Origin: Trichostrongylus colubriformis
Taxonomy: Eukaryota; Nematoda; Chromadorea; Rhabditida; Trichostrongylidae
Reading direction: 5' to 3'
Assembly (NCBI GenBank): GCA_963978905.1
Contig: OZ022259.1
Span: 29,861,994-29,925,993 of the forward strand
Length of the DNA: 64,000 nt
Under the pieces are notes generated by a model, which worked only from the letters and a program-made list of their open reading frames with translations, made no database searches and had not been told where the DNA came from. Position numbers and translations under genes: made by a program. Numbering within the stretch: position 1 is the stretch's first letter; every line of letters starts with the position of its first letter. Positions 45,975-54,095 of this stretch are shown piece by piece.

Positions 45975-46585
45975 CGACTGCGGCACGAGAGGTTTGACGG
46001 CGAAAGAACTGGAGAACCAATACTGGTGGGTAGGGCTGTGGTTCCCACGGAAAGATGAGACCGAGTGCCATCACATATCAAAATCTTCGATGCTCCACGG
46101 GATGACTATGGAGAATCCCCCGAGGACCTCTCGAACCCCGTGCCTTCCAGGGCACTTATTACCTCGGTAACGCCAATATCAGAGGATCCTCGCAACGCGA
46201 CAGAGTTACTCAGACCTAGCCAGGTGAAAACATTCACCCAAGCAAAAAGAATATTAGCACAGTTACTTCGGTTTATAAGTGCTGTGCTATGACAGCTCAA
46301 TAAGAAAAGAGAGGTAAAGGTGCATATATCAATATTGAAAAATCCCAACCTAGCTAGAGAGTCCAAGTTTCTACAAGGAAAACAGCTAGAATTTGTGGGT
46401 CAAGTACTCACCAAACACCATCAGAAGACGAAGCTAAACAACAATATCTTGAAGTCCCTGAAACAGCTCAATATTGTAACGGACGCGGGAGGCATCTCAA
46501 GGTGCCGAGGACGGCTAGGGAATGCTCAATTGGAGAGCGAAGCCAAATGCCCGATACTTGATCTGCAGCAAACTCTATTATCAGA
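45975..46585 (+). pseudogene. pol: BP1 pol, continued: end of RNase H and start of integrase
   Basis: It picks up directly after BP2 with ADCGTRGLTAKELENQYWW, the conserved end of the RNase H region of Pao elements. The connector and the first integrase helix follow (ESKFLQGKQLEFVGQVLTKH at about 46358-46420; DAGGISRCRGRLGNAQLE at 46483-46540). At 46586 a hairpin retroposon cuts it. The next integrase residues follow at 46806. Several stops are present in between. Confidence 0.8.
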
Positions 46586-46794
46586 TTTTGATATATTTTT
46601 AATTTTTTTTCGATAACTGCTGTTTATCGCCGCAGCTCGCGATGCGAAAGTTACTACAAGGATGCTGAGTTATGGGCAAAAGCTTCGGTGTCGGACGGGA
46701 CTCGAACCCGCACTTCGCACGACTGAAGTGCGGGTTCGAGTCCCGTCCGACACCGAAGCTTTTGCCCATAACTCAGCATCCTTGTAGTAACTTT
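46586..46794 (-). mobile_element. tRNA-derived retroposon with a perfect 71-bp hairpin
   Basis: CTATTATCAGA is duplicated on both sides (46575-46585 and 46795-46805). On the minus strand the insertion ends in an A-rich tail (aaaaaaaattaaaaatatat and a few more bases), as expected for reverse transcription by a LINE. Its head is a perfect inverted repeat: 46646-46716 and 46725-46795 with an 8-nt loop. Each arm holds gcgggttcgagtcccgt, a tRNA T-arm with B box, and the acceptor-like ccgacacc. I read it as a SINE-like copy whose 5' part was turned into a hairpin. It interrupts BP1 integrase. Confidence 0.85.
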
Positions 46795-46805
46795 CTATTA
46801 TCAGA

Positions 46806-47739
46806 GATAATAATTCGTGACGTCCATGGCAGAGGCCACCCAGGTGTTAGCCATACTATGGCGCTCATAAGGCAGAAATTTTGGATTCCCCAACTGCGTT
46901 CGCAAGTCGCGAGTATCGTGCGGAAATGCGTTCTATGCCAGAAGCTCAATAATTTGGCGTATCCATATCCGACTCAGAAAGACTTGCCGAAGGAACGGGT
47001 AGTCAGATCACGCCCCTTCAGTAATGTGGGACTGGATTATTTCTGCCCGCTAACAAAATCGTGCTTCGGTTCAATAATTACATGCATGGTGACTCGTCTT
47101 GTGCATCTGGATGTGGTGTCAGACCTCTCCACTACAGCATTTCTGCAAATGCTGCGAAGATTCTTCGCGAGGCGGGGCATACCGAAGTTAATTGTTAGCG
47201 ACAACGCTCCCACATTTCTGTTAGGAGAATCCATCCTGAGGGAATGCATTCAAACCGCACAAAGTGACCCTCTAGTACTGAGAGGTGAGCAATAGAGAGA
47301 TCGAATGGAGACACATAACACCGTATGCGCCTCGGCAAGGAGGATTCTACGAAAGGCTCATCAAATCAATAAAGCATTCCCTTTATAAAACCCTGGGACA
47401 GGCAGTGGTGACGCTCGAGGAAATGTCTACGACTATCATCGAGATAGAGTCCATTATCAATACCCGCCCACTCACATACGTGGAAAAGACTTGGAAAACA
47501 TAGGGACTTTGCGCCCTATCGACTTCCTCCAAAGGGAACTGGACATCGAATTCCCGTTGCTCAACCTAACCGAAGATAAAGATGATCCCAGTTATGTTCC
47601 TTCGGCGAAACTACCTTCGTTACTAACGAGGCAGCAGACGATTACTGCACTGAAAACGTCTTGTAAACTAACTGAGAGGTTCTGACAACTTTGGGAATAT
47701 CAATATCTCACTGTTCAGAGGGAAAACCATACCATAACA
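46806..47739 (+). pseudogene. pol: BP1 pol, continued: integrase zinc and catalytic domains
   Basis: The frame ending at 47295 gives the H2C2 zinc domain (IRDVHGRGHPGVSHTMALIR, then CVLCQK) and the catalytic core with VGLDYFCPL (first Asp) and LIVSDNAPTF (second Asp). A TAG at 47293 ends it. The frame 47285-47503 continues with APRQGGFYERLIKSIKHSLY, where the catalytic Glu is expected (FYERL), and IESIINTRPLTYV. The frame 47491-47685 adds LRPIDFLQRE and the linker. The integrase would join the element to host DNA in the nucleus. The breaks at 47293, 47500 and 47685 make it inactive, although the catalytic residues are all readable. Confidence 0.87.
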
Positions 47740-48927
47740 TTGAGTAAAAGACGTGGTTGCGTTCGGAGCCCAAAGGAAGGACAGTTGGTGTTGCTTAGTG
47801 ATCCAATAATCCCACGTCAAGCGTGGAAGTTAGGGATGATTGACCAGGCTGTGAGGAATAGTAAAGGAACATTACGAGAAGCACGGGTAAGATTACCTTC
47901 TAAAAAGGTGATTCGTCGCCCAATAAACCTACTCGTTCCTCTTGAACTCGAAGACGATGAATCTTCAAAAGAAGGTAAAACTCGGGACCTTCAAGATGTA
48001 GGGAAGCAGAAGGTAATCAGCACACCCGGCGAAGAGGGAAACACGGAGCAGATCGATCCACCTCCGAGATATAACCTTCGAAAGCGTGAGAGAGTAAACT
48101 ATCATGAAGACGAGAGTGGTAGTTTCTCAAGCGTATTCCTCGTGATGTGGATTTTCCAACTCATCACAGTTAGCCTATTGGTGTCGGCTGCTACAGCAGT
48201 GAAGGTGGATGGTCACAATAGCTCACTAGCAATACGAACAATGACATGCATAGAAAAGGGGGTTCAACTGTGGCTTCCTGAAAGGATTCCGTATGAGATA
48301 AGTGCTGATCATTACTGTGTAGAACATAGAGAGCCACAAGAGAACGAAACAATACTTTTTCCTTCCGAGATCATACTACACGAGCACAAGGTGAGATGGA
48401 AAATTTCGCTACCGCATTCCATAGAAACTCTCGAAAGTTCCTGTTCACCAGCTCCATTTTGCCCATCAATAGACTGCACGTTCTGCAGCGCCAATATCCT
48501 CAATCCAGAGTGCTGGCCTGTTAGCGCAATAATAGCTACAGCTATAATGCTCTACTGCGTGATCACTGGATGTTACGTCTTCCTGTATGTACCGGTCACA
48601 ATTGGTAAACCAATAAGACAGTTCGGCAGAATTCTCTGGGCGTTGGTGAACTTCATATTTTCCAAGGCAATAACCCGGAGGAGATCAGGAAACGGAATTA
48701 GTTTTCGCAGACGCCGTCTTGTAGATATCTTGGCTATCGTGGCAATAGCCCCAGCAGTACTTGGATGTCAAATGGTTAATGTGTTTAACCATTACTCGAC
48801 TATCTGTACCCAGGGAGCTGCGAAACCTTGTCGTATACAGCTATCTGAAGTTTTTAAGATCAATACATTCAAGCGCGAAGCCTGTATTCGGTTCATGAAC
48901 AATAGCACACTATTACATGAAATTTGA
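47740..48927 (+). CDS. BP1 integrase C-terminal domain in one frame with the start of the env-like gene
   Basis: One uninterrupted frame of 395 codons. Residues 10-75 are a DUF5641-type integrase tail (GQLVLLSDPIIPRQAWKLGM, then RRPINLLVPLEL). Residues 80-125 are acidic and polar linker. About residues 130-150 are hydrophobic (VMWIFQLITVSLLVSAATAV), fitting a signal peptide or membrane entry. Then comes an ectodomain with Cys (CSPAPFCPSIDCTFC, NPECWP), a membrane segment (AIIATAIMLYCVITGCYVFL), a basic cytoplasmic part, a second hydrophobic stretch ending in LGC, and the beginning of the second ectodomain. Env seems to be translated as the tail of pol here, unless splicing is used. It ends at TGA 48927 in mid-domain, so the env-like protein is broken there. 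Confidence 0.75.
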   Translation: MSKRRGCVRSPKEGQLVLLSDPIIPRQAWKLGMIDQAVRNSKGTLREARVRLPSKKVIRRPINLLVPLELEDDESSKEGKTRDLQDVGKQKVISTPGEEGNTEQIDPPPRYNLRKRERVNYHEDESGSFSSVFLVMWIFQLITVSLLVSAATAVKVDGHNSSLAIRTMTCIEKGVQLWLPERIPYEISADHYCVEHREPQENETILFPSEIILHEHKVRWKISLPHSIETLESSCSPAPFCPSIDCTFCSANILNPECWPVSAIIATAIMLYCVITGCYVFLYVPVTIGKPIRQFGRILWALVNFIFSKAITRRRSGNGISFRRRRLVDILAIVAIAPAVLGCQMVNVFNHYSTICTQGAAKPCRIQLSEVFKINTFKREACIRFMNNSTLLHEI

Positions 48928-50318
48928 CTGACATGGAAATCACTGGATCTGTTATGCGAACCATAGACGGAATTTTTCACGCGAGACACTGTACACAAGG
49001 TGATTAGTAGTAAACGTTGCCCCCATATGTTGACATGCAAGGGAGAAAAGTGCGGAGCCATTAATTCCTCCAGTCTTGTACCAGAAGTGGAGCAGGGTAA
49101 TCACTTACCGGGAAATACCGCTTGCGTGGAATCATGTGGAGGACCAGGATGCGACTGTGGATTCCTAAGCTCTGGATGCCTGTTCTACAGAGTTTATATG
49201 GAGCCCATAAGTGATAAGGTGTACGAAATATTTCACTGTAACAGGTGGATGGACAGTGCCAAAGTTCAAATCGTGCACTTCGAGGGAGCTCGACGCAAAG
49301 TTTCAACAATAACGGAGCAGCTGATTCCCAATATCCCAAGATCCTGGAAGTCCTTTATCTTCACGCTAACATCACTTTCGTTTCCAGCAATGAGAACTCT
49401 TCACAGCCGCTTCATAGCCGAATCGTCACGTACGGCTTTGTGGAGAGATAATGCTGAACCTCCACTACTATGTAGTACAAGTGAATAGGCCAGTAACCTT
49501 TCATGTCCAGTGGTAGACAACTGTATATGCCTTTCGGCGGAAACAAAAATCAATTGCAAATGTCAGGACGTACCAATAGGTAGTTGGTTCAATAACCTCA
49601 GGAAACAGTTACCGGTCAATATTCCCTCAATATCTTTCCAACAACATAAGAGGGCGAAGGTGAAGGCGAAGGTGTCTAGCATGGTAACATCGGAAATCAT
49701 AATGAATTTCGATGAGTCACTGGAGTCAGAGATAATCGTGGAGGATGCTTCGTGTAGGGCTGAGGCCACAGAGTTGGTAGGATGCTACAACTGTATGAAA
49801 GGTGCCCTTACTCAAGTCACCTGCTACTCGTCACAGAATAACATCCATGCTGAAGTACTTTATGACCCAACCGGCTTTACTATACCATGCAATATCACGG
49901 GAATCACCTCAACACTAAGATTCAGCCCTACGAAAGCTTGAGCATTTTCTGAATGCACAATAGCTTGTGAAAAGTTGCCACATCTTTCGAAGTAGGGGGT
50001 ATACTCAAGTTCACAGCGTCACTTCAGGGAGTGCTCGAGAAGTGGGTGAAAGGAGAGCCCACATCTAATTCTGAATTTGTGTGGCCCGATTTCCTTCACA
50101 TCGGTACAGTGTTCATGCAGTGGTACAAGACACTCATTTTCACTATTTTGGGACTACTCCTAGCAATAGCCATTTCGTATATGTTCATAACCACGTGCGG
50201 AATGACTTTGATAGTAAAGCTGATCATAGCAATACCGAAACTGATTATTAAAATTCTTTTCAACATGATCAGGAAACCAGGTATCATGAACAATACTAAT
50301 CACAACAAACAGCGTTAG
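48928..50318 (+). pseudogene. env: BP1 env-like glycoprotein gene, second part
   Basis: Frames 49000-49488, 49510-49941 and 50031-50318 continue the phlebovirus-type glycoprotein. The first has CPHMLTC and a Cys-rich block (CVESCGGPGCDCGF) of the fusion-protein type. The second has CICLSAETKINCKC and GCYNCMKGA, matching BP2. The third has a strong membrane anchor (TLIFTILGLLLAIAISYMFI) and a short basic tail. The protein is predicted to be a class II fusion glycoprotein by family resemblance. Stops at 48927, 49486 and 49939 and shifts between frames make it inactive. I did not attempt a repaired reading. Confidence 0.75.
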
Positions 50319-50406
50319 CTATGACGCACCTAGAACCTCCATAGTCATAGTTAATAGCATTAGCATTAGGTGAAGCAAATTTCAACAATAGAGTAATACA
50401 TCAGCA

Positions 50407-51815
50407 ATGTCAATTCCCAGTCATATGTCTCCTACCGTTTCAGATTCATTCGTTATGGCCGGAGACAGCGACTACAGCGCCGAGTTCCTGACACTCTCTA
50501 CTCTGAACAGAGAGGCGGTAACCGTGGACGACCTTGAAATAGACATGACCACGACTCTTCACGAAATCAACCAACACGTGAAGATGGCCCATACCCTGGA
50601 GGACCAGCTCACCCATCATCTAGTCTCCACAACAAGAGTAGATATCAGCAGTGGCGAACTGCTAATGTACGCCAGCAAGATGTTAAGGTCAGCCACGTAC
50701 GCTAAGGAGAAATTGCTGAGCTACACACGGCGATTATGTTGTTCGACTCAATATACCGCATGGCTGTAGACACTGGAAAGATTTCGAGGAAGTGTCGATC
50801 GGAATGGCGTGAGGAGAAGACGCACGACACTTGCGCTATCGCAGCCAAAGTGGGTTACCGACTACAAATGCTGGATCGACACATAAAGGATATTGAGGAA
50901 GAAATCACCAAAGCAGAACAGATGATCCTCGCGGAGAACGTGAAAAACGCGAGCACTTTCGTTAGCGCTTTCAATAGAGCTGTGGCGAACATGGAGGAAA
51001 TGATTCTTGGCACACTCAAGCAAAGAGACGATAAAGATCGTTCGGACTATCCGTCGGGTGAAGATGAACTTTCAAACTCTGGTAAAAGAAAGCACAGTCT
51101 CGACGAACAACTTGGCCCGAGTTCCCGACAAGTCGAAGTTAAGCTAGACGACGAACCAGGCCAGAGTTCAAGCAAGGTTCACGTACTCTCAGATGACGAA
51201 TATATGGACAAGTTGATCGCAGACACCAGAGATGTCATCAATATCCCAATAGTAGAGGCCCCTCAAGAGGAGCAGCGACGCGGTGACGGCGAAGAACCTC
51301 ACTTAAGGCGTCGACAGGTCGAGGATCGCCCGCACTATATCGACGACGTCCCAATAGCTGATGTCCCGCAAGAAGAGCACGGACGTTATGATGTCGAAGA
51401 ACATCACCGACGGCGACGACATGTCGATGCCCGTCAACAATATATAGACGATCTGGAGCAAGAACTAGACGACCTGTATGAAGGCCGTTTCCTTCTTCCC
51501 CAGCGGAAGATAGGTGACGGAACCGATATCGAGAACCATATCCAATGTGTGTTCTGCAAGGCATTTGGGAGTCACTACTCTGACTCTTGTTCAAGCATCA
51601 CGAACGGTGATGAACAGTTTCAGTTTATACTACGAGGAAACCTATGTCAATATTGCTTGGGTCATCGGTCGGTGTACCACCGTTGCTCAGCGGCTAACAA
51701 GTGTTGCTGGTATTGCGAAATTGTGAGAAAGACCGCACTCAGGTTCCTGATATATCGGGATGGCTGCCACCACCGGGCGCTTTGCAATATTCGCACTCCA
51801 AAGATAGGATTATAG
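50407..51815 (+). CDS. BP1 third gene: gag-like coiled-coil and zinc-knuckle protein
   Basis: Two frames overlapping by 34 bp (50407-50769, 120 codons; 50736-51815, 359 codons) lie between the env anchor and the 3' LTR. The join may be a frameshift lesion or a recoding site. The first frame has acidic and helical sequence (LEIDMTTTLHEINQHVKMAH). The second begins helical (IKDIEEEITKAEQMILAENV). It then has a low-complexity Arg/Glu/Asp part with two imperfect repeats of about 34 residues (IPIVEAPQEEQRRGDGEEPH; IADVPQEEHGRYDVEEHHRR). It ends in three zinc knuckles: CVFCKAFGSHYSDSC (C-x2-C-x5-H-x4-C), CQYCLGHRSVYHRC, and CWYC with HHRALC. This is the layout of BEL/Pao gag, and the first knuckle matches the protein at 27481-28284. 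BP2 has nothing like it. RNA binding is the likely activity; its purpose is unknown. Confidence 0.7.
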
Positions 51816-51879
51816 CAAGGATAAGATCTGTGAAGGAGGGGATCCACAGTGTCAAGTATCAACAATCGGCCGCCCGGAG

Positions 51880-52629
51880 TGTAGTAAATCGCTACTTTGT
51901 AAATATACGGGTAAAAAGAGTTTTTCTATTTAAGTGTGTTAGCAGGATCAAGTATTGATTGCAGTTCTTGCTTCATTCCTTTATCTTCAGGCTGATCTTG
52001 AGGAATGTTTCAGATTGTGGGCATAGTTCTCAGCTAATGACTCATCCGCTCCTGTATTTAACCACGCCGCCAGCTCTGGCGAGGCTTCCGGCTCTTCTGG
52101 CTTCTTCGGCTTCGGCTTCGGCTCTTCGATTGGCTTCAATACTCTCAATACTTGCCCTGCGACTTCAGGCGACGTCCGCCATCTCTTCGATCCTTTCAAG
52201 CGGCGACTTGCTTGGTGACGGCGAAATCGCCAGATCTTCGACCCCTTCAACCGCAGCGAGGTATTTCTGCTACTAATCAATAGTCGACTGGTCAATAACC
52301 ATATTCTTGCAGATTTGCTGCCTACTATCGGTGACTCTTTCTGCACCAAGTGGTAGATTCTGTCGGATATTATCTGAGGGTAGATCTGGACCGTTATTCA
52401 ATAAATATAGATTCTTATACTATTCTGTTCCAGCATCAATAATCTACATCGCAGAATCTGCAATATTCAACAGTGTCAATATCTATCAATAACTAAGAGA
52501 ACACCGCGTGGCCAGTGAGTCATTTTTTTCTCACTGATAGGCGAGCATCAGTGCAATATTGAAGTTAAGGAAATCCTCGGGTTTGTCTCACAGATGAGCA
52601 TTCTTTCCGCAGCTTCAATATACACTGCA
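51880..52629 (+). repeat. BP1 3' LTR
   Basis: 750 bp, from tgtagtaaatcgctactttg to tatacactgca, followed by AGGGT (52630-52634). It is uninterrupted and therefore shows what the split 5' LTR looked like. A long antisense frame (51987-52349) is also open in the 5' copy (24553-24873). Confidence 0.9.
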
Positions 52630-52784
52630 AGGGTCTATCGTTTACCTCTATAGGAGGATTAGTCCCTTGATTATTTCACAATATTTTCGGAGAAAAGGAA
52701 TTGGTGTCCTCGTCCCTGCTCGATATCTTCTTAACGTTTTGCCACTATTTACAGAGGCTGACTCCTGAAATTTCGTGTCTTCAA

Positions 52785-54095
52785 TCAGGTTGTTGCAAAA
52801 TTAATTTCGGAAATGGACCGCATACTTCAAACTACTATAACTCAGCTTAAACACAAGTTTATTAATCGAAGTAAAAACCATCAGAATCTACACACTTTTG
52901 CCAACGAATAGGCAATAAATCTAAGCCAAAGAATCTAAAGCAATATAAAAACTACTATCACGAGAATCAACGAAGTCAAGGAAGGCACATTCAACATCGT
53001 CTAAATTTGTAAATTGTTTCTGACGCAGATGAGAATTGAGGGCTCGAAAAAAGTGATTTTCTGTGGGGGAGAGGTCGGGAGAATACGCTGGGTAAGGGTG
53101 AAGTTTTACACCCAAGTGGGTCAATTTTGGCGGAGTGATTTGTGAGGTGTGTGGCCTTGCGTTGTCCTGCAACAGGATCAGCCCTCCTCTATTCACCACC
53201 GCCGGCCACAATTTTTGCAACTTTCTATACATTTGCTCCAGATCACAACAGTAAGACTCTGCTGTGACTGGCTGACCAGGTTGCAAGAAACCATGTAAAG
53301 GTGTAATGGATTACACCTTTACAACACCACCACACAGTAATCATAACCTTTTTAGGGTGAAGGTCGGGTTTAGGAAAAGTTTTTGGAGGAGCATCCTTAT
53401 CTACCCAGACTAATCCCCGCTTCCTGTTATCATAGAGAACCCATTTTTCATCTACAGTTATAATACGGTTTACAAATGGCTCATTTTTATGGCGAACTAG
53501 GAGATTAGAGCAGGTGTCGAAACGTGCCAGACGCTGCTCATCGGTCAGGTCATGAGGCACCCACTTCGACATCTTCTTCACCTTGCCGATTGTCAGCAAA
53601 TGTCTGGCCACTGTAGAGTAACGTACGCCTAGGTCTTCTGCTAATGTACGAGTATTCGTCTCCGGATTTGCTTCGACGGCTCTCCTTAAATCTTGATCAT
53701 TAATCGATGACCTGCGGCCGCGACCCGACTTGTCTTCGAGATCAAAATCGCCAGAAGCAAATTTTTTAAACCAGAGCTCCACTGTTCGTTCGCAAGGACA
53801 ATTCGTCCAAAAAACACTGCTGAGATTACGAGCTGCCTCCGCTGCGGAGTGTTCCAATTTAAGCTCATAAAGCATGATGACTCGATAGTCGCGTCGGTTC
53901 ATGATTATACGCAGCCCTGAAAAAGGCCGGCTGGAAAACTTAGAGCGACATTCATAGGAGTTTTTGAAAGAGCAGAAAGAAACCCACCAAATGGTATGCC
54001 TGGCGTTCCTTGGGATGGAATAGTTCAGGGTAAAAAATCTACTTATTTATACATACCTTAAAACCGAATTTAAATATAATTTTGCAACAACCTAA
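52785..54095 (-). mobile_element. Near full-length mariner
   Basis: About 1.31 kb with inverted ends (left ggttgttgcaaaattaattt from about 52787, right aattttgcaacaacctaa to 54095). TA follows on the right; the left target has decayed. It holds a mariner transposase gene with one visible frame break. It lies 155 bp downstream of the end of BP1. Confidence 0.88.
52921..53902 (-). pseudogene. Mariner transposase with a single frame break
   Basis: On the minus strand, ATG at 53902 begins MNRRDYRVIMLYELKLEHSA, the first helix-turn-helix region. Then come ERTVELWFKKFASGDFDLED, GRGRRSSINDQDLRRAVEAN (linker and second HTH), and KMSKWVPHDLTDEQ, a variant of the mariner WVPH-L linker motif. The first catalytic Asp is in ITVDEKWVLYDNRKRG. 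Around 53290-53300 the frame shifts. The rest (from about 53290 to 52921) has PGQPVTAESYCCDLEQMYRK, LLQDNARPHTS (second Asp) and YPAYSPDLSPTENHFFRALN. The third catalytic position is Glu rather than the Asp usual in DD34D mariners. Apart from the break the gene looks complete, about 340 codons, so it died recently compared with the other mariners here. Confidence 0.9.

Larger units (their letters stand above)
22829..52629 (+). mobile_element. BP1: BEL/Pao LTR retrotransposon carrying five nested insertions
   Basis: The LTRs (22829-25153, interrupted, and 51880-52629) are flanked by identical AGGGT at 22824-22828 and 52630-52634, so the whole 29.8-kb span is one insertion event plus later arrivals. 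Removing the nested elements leaves about 11.4 kb. The order is 5' LTR, tRNA-Gly-type primer site, gag, protease, reverse transcriptase, RNase H, integrase, env-like gene, a gag-like third gene, then 3' LTR. Insertions are: a Tc3-like palindrome in the 5' LTR, a 1.48-kb antisense unit at the gag-pol border, BP2 in RNase H, and a tRNA hairpin retroposon in integrase. BP2 in turn holds two Penelope-like elements and a Tc3-like transposon. Frameshifts and stops in most genes mean it is dead. BEL/Pao elements are classed by virologists as Belpaoviridae. Confidence 0.92.

Noticed and set aside
46680..46760. Two tRNA genes in opposite orientation
   Set aside because: Only the T-arm and acceptor-like half is present on each arm; no D-arm or anticodon arm, so it is a tRNA-derived retroposon.
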